Numbered from the stretch's first letter, positions 1 to 10,588 are shown. The stretch is 64,000 nucleotides of DNA from Caldicellulosiruptor hydrothermalis 108 (GCF_000166355.1 NC_014652.1:1499001-1563000); one strand, 5' to 3'. Translations and numbers: made by a program. The notes: a model not told the origin generated them from the sequence alone.

Positions 1-312
1 AATGACATCATCTTCAAACCTAATTACTTCATCATCTGTAGTATTTTCTCTATTGGAGTACTCTTCATAAAAAGGAACATCAACTTCAACATAAGCATCA
101 TCTGTACATCTGTAACATATAGTTTTTAGTTTTGTTTTGACATTGCCACTGACCTCAATTAAATTTCCCTTCTTTGTAGCTACTCCATAAAAATAGACAG
201 GTTCAACAAAAAATAAAATATCACCTCTAAATTCGAGCTTTTCCCAAGATTCACAAAATTCAAACTCTTCAGAGTCACCATTTGTTTTTAATTTTGACAC
301 ATCTAATCTCAT
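1..312 (-). CDS. yceD: YceD/DUF177 family protein (partial, C-terminus outside window)
   Basis: The first 104 codons are visible; the gene runs off the left edge. It starts MRLDVSKLKTNG and carries a CYRCTDDA segment followed by an acidic stretch, the Cys-x-x-Cys hallmark of the DUF177/YceD family (YlbN in Bacillus). Members are usually encoded directly before rpmF (ribosomal protein L32) and are linked to 23S rRNA accumulation; rpmF would lie beyond the edge and is not seen. The ATG is preceded by GAGGTG at a normal distance. A near-perfect sigma-A promoter lies just upstream, so the gene is probably transcribed independently of comEA. Confidence 0.8.
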   Translation of the reverse strand, partial: MRLDVSKLKTNGDSEEFEFCESWEKLEFRGDILFFVEPVYFYGVATKKGNLIEVSGNVKTKLKTICYRCTDDAYVEVDVPFYEEYSNRENTTDDEVIRFEDDVI

Positions 313-343
313 CTTTACAGTCACCTCGTATCATAACGGTTGT

Positions 344-372
344 ATTATAAACTTTTATTTGAGTTTTGTCAA
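344..372 (-). promoter_or_regulatory. Consensus sigma-A promoter for yceD
   Basis: Read on the minus strand: TTGACA (367-372), a 17-base spacer, TATAAT (344-349). Both hexamers match the vegetative consensus fully. It lies between the comEA stop and the yceD start, so it drives yceD and whatever follows. Confidence 0.8.
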
Positions 373-377
373 TTGAT

Positions 378-1037
378 TTATTTCACTGTGATGGAATCCT
401 TAATACTCTCGAATATCTTCTCCCCGATACCGTTCACGTTTTTTATCTCCTCAATACTTTTAAATGGACCATGCTTTTGTCTATATTCTATTATCCTTTC
501 AGCAAGTTTATCACCAATTCTATCAAGAGTTTTCAACTCCTCCTTTGTGGCAGTATTGATGTTTATTTTTCCTTCACCTGCAGACACAGTCTCTTGTGCT
601 GTCCCACCTGTAGAAGAAGACAAACTACTTTGCGACTGCACTTCGCCCATCTTTGGAATATAAATCTTTTGCCCATCAGAAATTTTCTCGGCAAGATTAA
701 TTGAATTCAGGTCACTTCCAGGCAAAGCTCCACCCGCCAAAATCAAGGCATCGTTTATTCTGCTGCCTGGCAAAAGCTCATAAACTCCTGGATTTTTTAC
801 GTTTCCGCACACATAGACAACATATTTTTGCTGAGAATCTTGGATATTTGTCTCAGCTGTTTTTCTACCTTCATTGTTCGTAATGTCATTGTCGCCTTCT
901 TGTGACTCAAGGGTAACCACTTCTCCGGTGCTTTTGTCCGAAAAACTATTGTGTGTAAAATACTGGTATATATTGAGCATAAGAAGTACAGCAATAATCA
1001 CAATCATAACCTTTTCTCTTTTTGTAAATGCAGGCAT
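378..1037 (-). CDS. comEA: ComEA-like competence DNA-binding protein
   Basis: 219 residues. A short cytoplasmic head is followed by one membrane segment (about residues 9-26), a Ser/Thr/Gln-rich linker, a SLBB-type domain (about 70-125, YVVYVCGNVKNPGVYELLPG), a second low-complexity linker, and two C-terminal helix-hairpin-helix motifs (about 155-219, ININTATKEELKTLDRIGDK and VNGIGEKIFESI). This is the standard ComEA plan: a membrane-anchored receptor that binds incoming double-stranded DNA during natural transformation. The start is supported by AAGGTGA seven bases upstream. comEC is not adjacent; a separate ComEC-like hydrolase lies at 22927-23814. Confidence 0.9.
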   Translation of the reverse strand: MPAFTKREKVMIVIIAVLLMLNIYQYFTHNSFSDKSTGEVVTLESQEGDNDITNNEGRKTAETNIQDSQQKYVVYVCGNVKNPGVYELLPGSRINDALILAGGALPGSDLNSINLAEKISDGQKIYIPKMGEVQSQSSLSSSTGGTAQETVSAGEGKININTATKEELKTLDRIGDKLAERIIEYRQKHGPFKSIEEIKNVNGIGEKIFESIKDSITVK

Positions 1038-1108
1038 TTTATTTCACCTTCTTTTTTTGATTGTAGTACTTGACAGGAGAATAAAAAGTTTTGCCAGAAG
1101 TCCAGCAA

Positions 1109-1138
1109 TTGACATAAAAGCTGGTCATAATATATACT
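1109..1138 (+). promoter_or_regulatory. Putative promoter for the D,D-carboxypeptidase gene
   Basis: TTGACA (1109-1114), an 18-base spacer and TATACT (1133-1138), about 50 bases before the ATG at 1187. It lies in the divergent region between comEA and this gene. Confidence 0.55.
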
Positions 1139-1186
1139 TATTTTATCACATGCAAACAAAACTTTTAAAGGCGGTGACAGTATTTA

Positions 1187-2542
1187 ATGTCTCAGTTTCT
1201 AAAAAAGGTAGTCTTATATCTAATTATCTCAGCACTTTTTTTTGCAATACTTTTTACATACCCCTTGTATACATACTCACAGCAAGAGTCCACAGACAAA
1301 CTTGGCTTGAGCGCAAAGTCAGCCATTTTAGTTGAAGCACATACGGGGCAGATTTTATTTGAAAAAAATCCGAATTTAATATGCTTTCCTGCAAGCACTA
1401 CGAAGGTTCTCACAGCACTTGTTGCTATATCATATGAACATGATCTTAACAAGATATTTAAAGTTTCTTCAAAAGCCACAATGATTGAACCAGGAAGTAG
1501 CAGTTATTATTTGAATCCAGGTGAGACTATATCTTTCCAGGACCTCCTTTATGCAATGCTTTTGATATCTGCAAATGACGCAGCTAACGTGATTGCTGAA
1601 AATATAGCAGGTAGTATCCCCGAATTTGTTGAGAAAATGAACGAATACGCAAAAAGTATTGGTGCCGAGAATTCTCATTTTGTAAATCCAAATGGACTTC
1701 ATTCGCCACAGCACTATACAACTGCTTATGATTTGAGCCTTATTGCAAGACAGGCTTATCAAAATGAAATATTAAGAAAGATATTTTCTACAGTTGAATA
1801 TAGAATAACAACTGCTTCAATGCATAAAAAACCTGAGTGGCAGATAATTTATAATATAAACAAGCTTTTGCGAAAAAACTCTAAATATTATTACCCATAT
1901 GCAACAGGAATAAAAACAGGGTATACAGCCCAGGCAAAAAGATGCTTAATTGCCTCTGCTAAAAAAGACGACATAGAACTTATTGCTGTTATTCTCTCTT
2001 CTGAAGATGCTTTTTCAGACGCAATTAAGCTGTTTAATTACGGCTTTAACAACTTTAAAAGAGAGAAACTTTTTTCAGAGAATCAAATTGTCGGAAAGGT
2101 ATTAATAGACAAAACAAACCATAAATGGCTGGATGGGTATCTCAAAACCCCTGTTTATGTCCTTCAAAATGTTTATTCTCCAGCAGAATCTGATTTAACA
2201 TACACTGTAGACTTTTTAAAGGACCTGAAAATCCCAATATACAAGGACACAGTAATCGGGAATGTGTATGTGTACAGCAAGGGATATCTCATCAGTTCCA
2301 TTCCTGTTCTTTCATATGAAAGCTATGAAATGCAAACTTCAAAGAAAATTTTACAGAATGTAAAAAAGGGATTGATAAAGGGTACTAAAGTAGTGATAGA
2401 AATCTTGGCAGGAGTTATTTTGTGTGTGTTACTATTTACAATAATAACTATAATTAGGTTTAAGCGTAAAAAAATGAGACTAAAACTCAGGTCGACAAAA
2501 ACAATAGATTTTTCAACACTACAAAACAGAAGATTAAAATAA
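1187..2542 (+). CDS. dacF: D-alanyl-D-alanine carboxypeptidase (DacF/PBP5 type)
   Basis: 451 residues. An N-terminal signal segment (about 8-27) leads into the serine D-Ala-D-Ala carboxypeptidase domain with its three motifs: S-x-x-K in FPASTTKVLTAL, S-x-N in LLISANDAANVI, and K-T-G in GIKTGYTAQAK. A C-terminal region precedes a single hydrophobic segment (about 400-425) and a basic tail, so the protein sits outside the cell and is anchored at its C-terminus. It trims the terminal D-Ala of peptidoglycan stem peptides. DacF of Bacillus acts in sporulation, but vegetative paralogues look alike, so the symbol is provisional. It converges with leuS on a shared terminator. Confidence 0.9.
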   Translation: MSQFLKKVVLYLIISALFFAILFTYPLYTYSQQESTDKLGLSAKSAILVEAHTGQILFEKNPNLICFPASTTKVLTALVAISYEHDLNKIFKVSSKATMIEPGSSSYYLNPGETISFQDLLYAMLLISANDAANVIAENIAGSIPEFVEKMNEYAKSIGAENSHFVNPNGLHSPQHYTTAYDLSLIARQAYQNEILRKIFSTVEYRITTASMHKKPEWQIIYNINKLLRKNSKYYYPYATGIKTGYTAQAKRCLIASAKKDDIELIAVILSSEDAFSDAIKLFNYGFNNFKREKLFSENQIVGKVLIDKTNHKWLDGYLKTPVYVLQNVYSPAESDLTYTVDFLKDLKIPIYKDTVIGNVYVYSKGYLISSIPVLSYESYEMQTSKKILQNVKKGLIKGTKVVIEILAGVILCVLLFTIITIIRFKRKKMRLKLRSTKTIDFSTLQNRRLK

Positions 2543-2569
2543 AGAGGGCACAACTTAAATGCCCTCTTT
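2541..2569. terminator. Bidirectional terminator between dacF and leuS
   Basis: AAAGAGGGCA (2541-2550) pairs perfectly with TGCCCTCTTT (2560-2569) across a 9-base loop. A/T-rich flanks on both sides give U-rich tails in either direction. It overlaps the dacF stop codon and lies two bases from the leuS stop. Confidence 0.8.
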
Positions 2570-2570
2570 A

Positions 2571-5024
2571 TTATCTCACTACAATGTTAACAAGTCTATT
2601 TTTCACATACACAAACTTAACTATTTCCTTCCCATTCAAAAGCGCTTTAAGTTTCTGGTCATTGATAACTGCCTGTTTCACTTCTTCTTCTGTCATATCC
2701 ACAGAGATGTTCATCCTTGACCTTACCTTGCCATTTATCTGAATAGCAATCTCTACGTTCTTTCGAACAAGAGCAGCTTCATCGTACTGCGGCCAACTTA
2801 CCTCTTCAATGTCCTCACCAAACCCCATAATCTCCCATAGCTCACATGCAATGTGAGGTGTAAATGGATAAATCAATATTAATAAATTCCTGAGTGTATC
2901 TATAATTAAATCTTTATTTAATTTTCCATTCTCCTTATACTCATACAAGAAATTTAAAAGTTCCATGATAGTACTGATAGCAGTGTTAAAGTTGAACCTC
3001 TCTCCTATATCCTCTGTGACCTTTTTAATTGTATAATTTAATCTATATCTTAGTTCATCGTCAAGTTCAGACTCACCAATAAGATTATCATCTGCAAGTT
3101 TGTTTTTAAGTTCTATATAAAGTCTCCACAGCCTATTTAAAAACCTAAAACATCCCTCAACCCCTTGGTCTGACCACTCTAAATCTCTCTCTGGCGGTGC
3201 AGCAAAGAGTATAAACAGCCTTGCTGTGTCAGCTCCATACTTTTCTACTATGTCTTCAGGACTGACTATATTTCCAAGCGATTTTGACATCTTTGCTCCA
3301 TCTTTTAACACCATGCCTTGCGTCAAGAGGTTCTTGAAAGGCTCTTCAAAAGGTACATAGCCAAGGTCATATAGCACCTTTGTAAAGAACCTCGAATACA
3401 GAAGATGCAATATAGCGTGTTCAACCCCGCCAATATACTGGTCAACAGGAAGCCAGTAAGAAACAAGCGATTTTTCGAAAGGTTTTTGATCATTTTTGGG
3501 GTCTGTGTATCTAAAATAATACCACGAGGAACATATAAATGTGTCCATTGTATCAGTTTCTCTCTTTGCAGGCTTCCCGCACTTTGGACATGTAGTGTTG
3601 ACAAACTCTTCACAGTAAGAAAGTGGTGACTGGCCTGTTGGTTTGAACTCAACATTGTAAGGTAGCAAAACAGGCAAATCTTCCTCAGGTACAGGAACAA
3701 CCCCACATTCATCACAATATACAATAGGAATTGGAGCTCCCCAATAACGCTGCCTGGATATTAACCAGTCTCTGAGTTTATACGTTACACATGCCCTGCC
3801 AACACCTTTTTGTTCCAGGTACTGTGTTATCTTTTTCATGGCCTCTGTGTTTTTAAGCCCATCAAAAATTCCAGAATTAATCAAAACACCTTCGTCTTCA
3901 TAAGCATTTTGAAAATTTTCGATGTCAACACCCTCACCTTTTATTACAACTTTAATAGGAAGATTATATTTTTTTGCAAACTCAAAGTCCCTCTGGTCAT
4001 GGGCTGGAACACCCATCACAGCCCCTGTTCCATAATCAACCAGCACATAATTTGCAATGTATATTGGCACTCTTTCACCTGTTAGAGGATGAATAGCATA
4101 TCCACCCGTAAACCTTCCTTCTTTTTCTGTTTCTGTAGAAGTTCTTTCAATCTCATTTAGATATTGCATCTTTTCGATAAACTCAAGACACTCTCTCTCT
4201 TGAGGTTTTCCTGCTATTATCTCCTTTGTTAAAGGATGTTCTGGAGCCAAAACAAGGTATGTGACACCAAAAAGGGTATCAGGTCTTGTTGTGAATACTT
4301 TTATCTTTTTATTCAGTCCTTCAATTTCAAACTCAATCTCTGCACCTTCACTTCTTCCTATCCAGTTTTTCTGCATTATCTTTACCTTTTCTGGCCAGCC
4401 ATCAAGCTTTTCTATATCACGAAGAAGTCTTTCTGCATAGTTGGTAATTCTGAAAAACCACTGCTCTAAATCTTTTTTACCAACAAGTGATTTACATCTT
4501 TCACATCTACCATTTACAACCTGTTCATTTGCAAGCACTGTCTCACATGATGGACACCAGTTCACATATGACCTCTTTCTATAAGCAAGTCCAGCTTTAT
4601 AAAACTGCAAGAACATCCACTGAGTCCATTTATAATAATCTGGATGACATGTGGCTACTTCTCTATCCCAATCATAGCTAATTCCAAGTTCCATAAGCTG
4701 CCTTTTCATATTCTCAATGTTTGACCATGTCCAGTCAGAAGGATGAATTCCATGCTTTATAGCAGCATTTTCAGCGGGAAGACCAAACGCATCCCAACCC
4801 ATCGGATGCAAAACGTTGTAGCCCTTTAACCTCATAAAACGTGCAAATACATCACCAATCGAATAGTTCCTAACATGTCCCATATGAAGTTTTCCTGAAG
4901 GATATGGAAACATCTCAAGGACATAATATTTTGGTTTTGGACTGTCCTCTGATACTTTGTATTTGTTCTGTGAAAACCATTTTTGCTGCCATTTCTTTTC
5001 AATTTCTTTAAAATTATATTCCAT
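2571..5024 (-). CDS. leuS: Leucine-tRNA ligase
   Basis: 817 residues, normal for bacterial LeuRS. The HIGH motif appears as [15 protein letters not shown] near residue 40 and KMSKS as [10 protein letters not shown] near residue 575. Between them lie the zinc-binding cysteines ([21 protein letters not shown]) and the CP1 editing domain with TTRPDTLFG. It charges tRNA-Leu and hydrolyses misacylated product. It is last in the nadD-yqeK-LCP-rsfS-leuS run and has a terminator immediately after. The gap to rsfS is short and shows no T-box-like leader. Confidence 0.98.
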   Translation of the reverse strand: MEYNFKEIEKKWQQKWFSQNKYKVSEDSPKPKYYVLEMFPYPSGKLHMGHVRNYSIGDVFARFMRLKGYNVLHPMGWDAFGLPAENAAIKHGIHPSDWTWSNIENMKRQLMELGISYDWDREVATCHPDYYKWTQWMFLQFYKAGLAYRKRSYVNWCPSCETVLANEQVVNGRCERCKSLVGKKDLEQWFFRITNYAERLLRDIEKLDGWPEKVKIMQKNWIGRSEGAEIEFEIEGLNKKIKVFTTRPDTLFGVTYLVLAPEHPLTKEIIAGKPQERECLEFIEKMQYLNEIERTSTETEKEGRFTGGYAIHPLTGERVPIYIANYVLVDYGTGAVMGVPAHDQRDFEFAKKYNLPIKVVIKGEGVDIENFQNAYEDEGVLINSGIFDGLKNTEAMKKITQYLEQKGVGRACVTYKLRDWLISRQRYWGAPIPIVYCDECGVVPVPEEDLPVLLPYNVEFKPTGQSPLSYCEEFVNTTCPKCGKPAKRETDTMDTFICSSWYYFRYTDPKNDQKPFEKSLVSYWLPVDQYIGGVEHAILHLLYSRFFTKVLYDLGYVPFEEPFKNLLTQGMVLKDGAKMSKSLGNIVSPEDIVEKYGADTARLFILFAAPPERDLEWSDQGVEGCFRFLNRLWRLYIELKNKLADDNLIGESELDDELRYRLNYTIKKVTEDIGERFNFNTAISTIMELLNFLYEYKENGKLNKDLIIDTLRNLLILIYPFTPHIACELWEIMGFGEDIEEVSWPQYDEAALVRKNVEIAIQINGKVRSRMNISVDMTEEEVKQAVINDQKLKALLNGKEIVKFVYVKNRLVNIVVR

Positions 5025-5070
5025 TTCTCATACCCCCATTGATTTTTTCATTTGAATCAGTTAGTTATTA

Positions 5071-5403
5071 CTACAATGCTGCAATCTCAACCTTTTGAGC
5101 ATCTATCCACAATCGTTCAAGGTTATAAAATTCTCTCTCTTTTTCGTGGAAGATATGAAGAATTATATCACCAAAATCTATAACAACCCACCTGAAACTT
5201 TCTTTTCCTTCAACTCTCAATATATGCACTGGTTCTTTTTCCTCTATTTCATCTACAATTGCTTTCACGTGCTGAACATTTGATGCACTGCATATAATAA
5301 AATAGTCAGCTATTATGGTTAGCTTTGAAATGTCCAAAACCACTATATCCTGAGCTTTTTTGTCAGATAGGAGTTTTACAATCTCATATATTTTTTGTTC
5401 CAA
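5071..5403 (-). CDS. rsfS: Ribosomal silencing factor RsfS
   Basis: 110 residues, the full length of the RsfS/YbeB/Iojap family, with the family core ADYFIICSASNVQHVKAIVD and the FRWVVIDFGDIILHIFHEKER segment. RsfS binds L14 of the 50S subunit and blocks subunit joining under nutrient limitation. The start is TTG, preceded by GGGGTGA. The location between the LCP gene and leuS, downstream of nadD-yqeK, matches the common Firmicute order. Confidence 0.95.
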   Translation of the reverse strand: MEQKIYEIVKLLSDKKAQDIVVLDISKLTIIADYFIICSASNVQHVKAIVDEIEEKEPVHILRVEGKESFRWVVIDFGDIILHIFHEKEREFYNLERLWIDAQKVEIAAL

Positions 5404-5425
5404 TTTGCTTTTTTCACCCCTTTTT

Positions 5426-6637
5426 TTATTTTACTTTAATATAAATATCATACTTTTCCTCATAGTCTGGTGAATAAACCACCTGAAAAGTTGAAAGGTC
5501 AATGTCATTTCTTAATTGCTCAAGATATTTTCTGTTAATTCTCTTTAGCTCAATTGTAGAATTTTGAATACTCTTTTGACTTCCCAACCCCACATTTACA
5601 TATCCTCTTGACTCAAGCTCACTTTTAAGCAAAGCTGCCTTTTCGCTACCACTTTCTCCTATCACTTTTATTCTGATATTCTCCTTTATTATCTCTGGCT
5701 CATTTAAATCTTCAACAAGCTGTTTGCATTTCTCTTCATCCAATATATAGTAAGAAACATTATCAATATACTTAGGATAGCCCGGTAGTACAGCTGTCAT
5801 TATATTTTGGCTACTGAATTTACCTGCATTTTGGACAAACCAAATCATCTCATTTCTTGTAAAATTGTGGTCCACGTACTTTGTAGCTGTTTGGATAATA
5901 CTTGGAAGTTTTATAAGGTTTTGTGGTTTTAATACCTTTTCAATCAAAGCAAACACAAATTTTTTCTGCATCTCAATTCTACCCAAATCTCCGCCTCTGC
6001 CATACTCTTTGCCGTTTGAATTGTGTCGCCAGCGCAAAAACTCAACTGCCTTTTCCCCATCCAAATGTTGAAGACCTGCAGGGATATCTATAAAAAGCTC
6101 TTTGCCCGGTGTTGTATCTTTGTAATATAAATGAAAAGGAACTTCAACATCCACTCCACCAACTGCGTCAACAATTTTTTTGACCGCTTCATAATTTAGG
6201 GCAACATATCTGTCAATTTTTACGCCCAGAAGATCTTCTACAGTTTTTATGGCCAGCTTTGACTTGCCATAGGCATATGCAGCATTGATTTTTGAATATC
6301 CTCTTATACCCTCTATCTTTACTCTTGTATCCCTTGGAATAGAAATAATAACTGGTTGGAAATCTTTCTGGATACGGACAAGCATTATGGTGTCTGACCT
6401 TCCACCTTCTTTTTCATCTCCTCCAAGAACCAAAATGTTCATTGGCAAATTATTCTCAAGCCCGTTTGTCTCAGTATTTGTAACCTTTTCAATGAGACTA
6501 TTTATTATTGGCGGAAGTGCCTTTGTATTTTTATAATACAAAGCTGTTGCAACAATGAGCAAAAATATAACTGCTACAGTAGCCAAAAAAGATGCCAAAA
6601 ACATTTTTGCTTCTTTCTTGATTCGTATCTTCTTCAC
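5426..6637 (-). CDS. LytR-CpsA-Psr (LCP) family cell-wall ligase with LytR_C domain
   Basis: 403 residues from a GTG start. One N-terminal membrane helix is followed by the LCP catalytic domain (NILVLGGDEKEGGRSDTIMLV, then ISIPRDTRVKI, then FLRWRHNS) and a C-terminal LytR_C-like domain (about 310-400). LCP proteins transfer undecaprenyl-linked anionic polymers to peptidoglycan on the outer face. I chose GTG at 6637 because it overlaps the yqeK stop as GTGA and places the basic KKIRIKKEAK stretch at the N-terminus. A TTG at 6670 would add 11 residues. A second LCP gene lies at 12869-14242. Confidence 0.9.
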   Translation of the reverse strand: MKKIRIKKEAKMFLASFLATVAVIFLLIVATALYYKNTKALPPIINSLIEKVTNTETNGLENNLPMNILVLGGDEKEGGRSDTIMLVRIQKDFQPVIISIPRDTRVKIEGIRGYSKINAAYAYGKSKLAIKTVEDLLGVKIDRYVALNYEAVKKIVDAVGGVDVEVPFHLYYKDTTPGKELFIDIPAGLQHLDGEKAVEFLRWRHNSNGKEYGRGGDLGRIEMQKKFVFALIEKVLKPQNLIKLPSIIQTATKYVDHNFTRNEMIWFVQNAGKFSSQNIMTAVLPGYPKYIDNVSYYILDEEKCKQLVEDLNEPEIIKENIRIKVIGESGSEKAALLKSELESRGYVNVGLGSQKSIQNSTIELKRINRKYLEQLRNDIDLSTFQVVYSPDYEEKYDIYIKVK

Positions 6638-7212
6638 CTTACTTCCCCGCTTTCTCGTAATATAAGCCAATTTCTTGCATAAATAGTATTGGGATGTATT
6701 AATCCACCACGGTCAATTACATACTTTAAAGTATTATCCATAGCCATCACAACTGCTTTTTCTAAATCTTCAAACGATTTTTCCCTCAGTTTTTCTACCT
6801 GTTCAAATTGTCTTGAAGGCTCAATCAAATCTGCTACATATATTATCTTTTCTAACTTTGACATATTTTCTCTTCCAGTTGTATGATATGCAATAGCATT
6901 TAAGATGTCAACATCTTCTATTCCAAAGAGCTTTCTTGCCAAATAACTTCCAGCAGGACCGTGTAAAAGCTCTATTTGACTTCGCATAATGTTATCTATA
7001 ACTATACCAGATTTCAAGGCACAATTCAACAACTGCTGCTTATCAAGGCACTTTGCAACATCATGAACAAGACCTGCAATCATTGCTTTTTGTACATCTT
7101 CGCCAAACCTTTCAGCAAGCTTTACTGCACACTCCATTGTTCCAATCGAATGCACGTACCTTTTCTCATCCAAAAGTTCTTTTAATTTATCTTTAATCTG
7201 TTCAATTTTCAC
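6634..7212 (-). CDS. yqeK: YqeK-type HD-domain dinucleoside tetraphosphate hydrolase
   Basis: 192 residues with the HD-domain signature: an early His region (VHSIGTMECAVKLAERFG), the metal-binding HD pair in GLVHDVAKCLD, and a later His in LHGPAGSYLARKLFG. YqeK enzymes split Ap4A symmetrically to two ADP. The GTG start overlaps the nadD stop by four bases (GTGA), and its own stop overlaps the LCP start in the same way, so nadD, yqeK and the LCP gene are probably translationally coupled. The nadD-yqeK-rsfS context is conserved in Firmicutes. Confidence 0.93.
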   Translation of the reverse strand: MKIEQIKDKLKELLDEKRYVHSIGTMECAVKLAERFGEDVQKAMIAGLVHDVAKCLDKQQLLNCALKSGIVIDNIMRSQIELLHGPAGSYLARKLFGIEDVDILNAIAYHTTGRENMSKLEKIIYVADLIEPSRQFEQVEKLREKSFEDLEKAVVMAMDNTLKYVIDRGGLIHPNTIYARNWLILRESGEVR

Positions 7213-7799
7213 CTTTTGTAAAGCCCCTTTCTCTTAATATATTCTTCCACCTTTGGATGAACCATATATCTTATACTTTTGTTCTGGCGAATTAGTTTTC
7301 TTATCTCTGTTGAAGATATATCAACAATAGGCATCTGAATCAAAGTAATCTCTTGAGCATATTTAGAAGAAAGCTTTTCTATTTCCTTTTTTATCGCACA
7401 CAAATCTCTTTCTCGTGGAAGAACAATAAGAGGGTATCTTCTTAAAATCTCTTCTGCCTTGTACCACTTCACTATCTCTGAAAGATTGTCGCTTCCAATA
7501 ATAAAATATACTCTTTCATAAATAGATGAAAAATACTCAAGCGTATCTATCGTCCAGCTTGGTCCACTTTTTTTGATTTCAAAGTCGCTTATATCAAAAT
7601 ATGGATTATCTTCTATTGAAAGCTTAACCATTTCAAACCTGTCGCTCGCATCTGCTACATCTTCAATCTTGTGCGGAGGATGTCCATTGGGGACAAATAT
7701 AACCTTTTGCACTTGCGAAAAATTCAAAACATACTGAGCCATAATTAGATGTCCAATGTGAATGGGATTAAAAGTACCACCAAACAAAGCTACCTTCAT
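7209..7799 (-). CDS. nadD: Nicotinate-nucleotide adenylyltransferase
   Basis: 196 residues. The nucleotidyltransferase signature FGGTFNPIHIGHLIMAQ sits at the N-terminus and the C-terminal DISSTEIRKLIRQ carries the second substrate-binding motif. It converts nicotinate mononucleotide to deamido-NAD, the step after NadC. The nadABC genes are about 36 kb away in this window. The start has AAGGAG seven bases upstream. It heads the operon ending in leuS. Confidence 0.95.
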   Translation of the reverse strand: MKVALFGGTFNPIHIGHLIMAQYVLNFSQVQKVIFVPNGHPPHKIEDVADASDRFEMVKLSIEDNPYFDISDFEIKKSGPSWTIDTLEYFSSIYERVYFIIGSDNLSEIVKWYKAEEILRRYPLIVLPRERDLCAIKKEIEKLSSKYAQEITLIQMPIVDISSTEIRKLIRQNKSIRYMVHPKVEEYIKRKGLYKR

Positions 7800-7886
7800 T
7801 CACAGACTCCTTGAAAAATTCTTCATATCTAAGATATTATAATAAAATAAATCCCTTTAAATCTCAAGAAAATTTAAGTTAGCTCA

Positions 7887-7915
7887 TTGCATAATTATTC
7901 ATTTAGGTGTATAAT
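7887..7915 (+). promoter_or_regulatory. argGH promoter
   Basis: TTGCAT (7887-7892), a 17-base spacer, then a perfect TATAAT (7910-7915), about 40 bases before the argG ATG. The weak -35 box overlaps the ARG-box-like palindrome, so a bound repressor would exclude RNA polymerase. Confidence 0.7.
7888..7901. promoter_or_regulatory. ARG-box-like operator (ArgR/AhrC site)
   Basis: TGCATAATTATTCA differs at one position from the perfect palindrome TGAATAATTATTCA, the typical half-site pair of an ARG box. It covers the -35 region of the only promoter visible upstream of argG. Repression by arginine-bound ArgR is inferred; no argR gene is in the window. Confidence 0.6.
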
Positions 7916-7956
7916 TTTATAAAACCAATTAAATCATGTGAGGGGAGATAAAGAAA

Positions 7957-9174
7957 ATGAAACTGAACAAAGTGGTCTTGGCATATTCAGGTGGACTTGA
8001 TACCTCAGTCATTATTCCCTGGCTTAAAGAAAACTTTGACTGTGAAGTAATTGCCGTGGTTGTTGATGTAGGACAGGAAGATGACTTTGAAGCCATAAAA
8101 GAAAAAGCTTACAAGACGGGTGCTTCAAAAGTTTACATCGAAGATGCCAAAGAAGAGTTTGTGAATGAATATATATTCCCCACTTTGAAAGCTGGAGCTA
8201 TATATGAAGGAAAATATCTGCTTGGAACATCAATGGCAAGACCTTTAATTGCCAAGAAACTGGTCAATATCGCGAAAAAAGAAAACGCTGATGCAATAGC
8301 GCACGGTGCAACAGGAAAAGGAAACGACCAGGTAAGATTTGAAGTGACAATTAAAGCGCTTATGCCACAAATAAAGATAATAGCTCCTTGGCGAATTTGG
8401 AATTTAAAATCGCGCGAGGATGAGCTCAATTATCTTGCCCAAAAAGGAATTGATATTCCTTTTAAAAAAGAAGAAAGTTACAGCATGGACGGGAACATAT
8501 GGCATCTTTCTCATGAAGGGCTTGACTTAGAAGACCCATGGAACATGCCTGACTTTGATAAGGTATTAAAGATTACAAAAAATCCTCTTAAACTTGCTGA
8601 CTCTCCAGAGACTGTGGAGATTGAATTTGAAAAAGGAATTCCTGTGAAGGTAAACGGTCAGCAAATGAATGGAGTTGAACTTTTGAAAACTTTGAACAAA
8701 ATAGGGGCAAATCATGGAATTGGCATTGCGGACATAGTTGAAAACAGGCTTGTTGGAATGAAATCGCGCGGCGTGTATGAAACCCCTGGCGGAACAATTC
8801 TTTATTATGCTCACAGGGAATTGGAATACCTCTGCCTTGACAGAGCTACTTTGCATTTTAAAGACATGGTTGCAATTAGATTTGCTGAACTTGTTTATGA
8901 TGGGCTTTGGTTTTCACCGTTAAGAGAAGCACTTTCAGCATTTGTTGACAAAACCCAAGAGGTTGTAAATGGCACAGTAAAACTCGTGCTGTACAGAGGT
9001 AATATTTACTCTGCTGGTTCAAAATCACCAAATTCGCTATATATCAAAGACCTTGCAACCTTTGAAGAAGACCAGATGTACAATCAAAAGGATGCGGAAG
9101 GATTTATAAACCTGTTTGGCTTGCCTTTGAAGGTATTTGGAATGGTGAACAGAAAGGAGGATGAGGAGAATTAA
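7957..9174 (+). CDS. argG: Argininosuccinate synthase
   Basis: 405 residues. The PP-loop ATP motif [15 protein letters not shown] is at the N-terminus, followed by [13 protein letters not shown] and the EGLDLEDPW region. It condenses citrulline and aspartate with ATP to argininosuccinate, the penultimate step of arginine synthesis. GAGGGGAGA precedes the ATG. It overlaps argH by 14 bases and is probably co-transcribed with it from the ARG-box promoter. Confidence 0.98.
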   Translation: MKLNKVVLAYSGGLDTSVIIPWLKENFDCEVIAVVVDVGQEDDFEAIKEKAYKTGASKVYIEDAKEEFVNEYIFPTLKAGAIYEGKYLLGTSMARPLIAKKLVNIAKKENADAIAHGATGKGNDQVRFEVTIKALMPQIKIIAPWRIWNLKSREDELNYLAQKGIDIPFKKEESYSMDGNIWHLSHEGLDLEDPWNMPDFDKVLKITKNPLKLADSPETVEIEFEKGIPVKVNGQQMNGVELLKTLNKIGANHGIGIADIVENRLVGMKSRGVYETPGGTILYYAHRELEYLCLDRATLHFKDMVAIRFAELVYDGLWFSPLREALSAFVDKTQEVVNGTVKLVLYRGNIYSAGSKSPNSLYIKDLATFEEDQMYNQKDAEGFINLFGLPLKVFGMVNRKEDEEN

Positions 9175-10549
9175 GCTCTGGGAAGGCAGGTTCTCAAAGT
9201 CTACAGCGCAGATTTTTGACCTTTTTAATGCTTCTATCATGACTGATATAAAACTCTTTGAATACGACATTCTTGGGTCTGTTGCCCACGTTAAAATGCT
9301 TGCAAAGTGCAATATTATCCTTGAGGATGAGGCAAAACTTATCATAGATAGTCTCTATCAAATATTAGAAGACTTTAAATCAGGTAAAATCGAATTTGAA
9401 ATTTCTGATGAAGATGTCCACATGCTGATTGAAAAAGAGCTCATAAAGAGAATAGGAGAAGTTGGCAAAAAGGTTCACACAGCCAGAAGCAGAAATGACC
9501 AAGTTGCTCTTGATGAGAGATTATTTTGTCGTGAAAAGAATTTGTATCTTCAAGAACTGATAAAAACGCTAATAAACACCATTGTAAACTTAGCCGAAGA
9601 AAATATTGATGTAATTATGCCAGGGTTTACTCATCTGCAAAAGGCTCAGCCCATACTTTTTTCTCATTATATTCTTGCATATGCTCAAATGCTAAAAAGA
9701 GATTTGTTAAGACTAAGACAAAACTACAGCATGACAAATTACAGCCCGCTTGGCAGTGCTGCTTTGGCAGGAACCACATTTGAAATAGACAGATTTTTTG
9801 TGGCAAGTGAACTTGGTTTTGAAAGCGTGACAGAAAACAGTATCGACACTGTCTCTGACAGGGATTTCATCCTTGAAATGTTATTTTTACTTGCCATGAT
9901 TCAGATGCATTTGTCACGACTTGCAGAAGATTTTATCATTTTCAATACTGATGAATTTAAATTTATTGAACTTGACGATAGTTTCTGTTCAGGCAGTAGC
10001 ATCATGCCTCAAAAGAAAAATCCTGACGCTTTAGAGCTAATACGTGGCAAAACAGGAAGAGTATATGCAAACTTGATTGGACTTTTAACAGTACTAAAGG
10101 GTCTGCCTCTTTCATACAACAAGGATTTGCAGGAGGACAAAGAATTTTTATTTGATTCAATTGAAACAGTAGAAATGAGTTTAGTAATAATAAATGAAAT
10201 ACTCAAAACTCTCAAAATTAACAAAGAAAACATGGAGCGTTCTTGCAAATCTGGATTTATCAATGCAACAGACCTTGCAGATTACTTGGTGACAAAAGGA
10301 ATAGCTTTTAGAGATGCCCACTTTATTGTGGGAAACATTGTAAAGTACTGTATTGAAAGCGGCAAAACATTAGAAGACTTATCGTTAGAGGAATATAAAA
10401 GATTCAGTGAGAAGATTCAAGAGGATGTATGTCAATTTATAAAGATTGAAACCTGCGTAAACCGGAGAAAAAGCTATGGCGGAACTTCGCTGGAGAGTGT
10501 AAGAAAACAAATTGATAATCTAAAGGAATTTTTGAATAAATTAAAGTAA
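9161..10549 (+). CDS. argH: Argininosuccinate lyase
   Basis: 462 residues of the aspartase/fumarase superfamily. The signature [19 protein letters not shown] is intact, and [16 protein letters not shown] and TVSDRDF supply other active-site segments. It releases arginine and fumarate. The ATG lies inside argG and is supported by AAAGGAGG, although the spacing to that ATG is tight. A strong hairpin terminator follows about 40 bases after the stop. Confidence 0.97.
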   Translation: MRRIKLWEGRFSKSTAQIFDLFNASIMTDIKLFEYDILGSVAHVKMLAKCNIILEDEAKLIIDSLYQILEDFKSGKIEFEISDEDVHMLIEKELIKRIGEVGKKVHTARSRNDQVALDERLFCREKNLYLQELIKTLINTIVNLAEENIDVIMPGFTHLQKAQPILFSHYILAYAQMLKRDLLRLRQNYSMTNYSPLGSAALAGTTFEIDRFFVASELGFESVTENSIDTVSDRDFILEMLFLLAMIQMHLSRLAEDFIIFNTDEFKFIELDDSFCSGSSIMPQKKNPDALELIRGKTGRVYANLIGLLTVLKGLPLSYNKDLQEDKEFLFDSIETVEMSLVIINEILKTLKINKENMERSCKSGFINATDLADYLVTKGIAFRDAHFIVGNIVKYCIESGKTLEDLSLEEYKRFSEKIQEDVCQFIKIETCVNRRKSYGGTSLESVRKQIDNLKEFLNKLK

Positions 10550-10588
10550 TATATTTAATTTGACATTGAAACAAATTACAATAAAAAA

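Noticed and set aside
6637-6670. TTG-initiated N-terminal extension of the LCP protein
   Set aside because: No ribosome site precedes it and it lies inside yqeK, whereas the GTG at 6637 overlaps the yqeK stop as GTGA.
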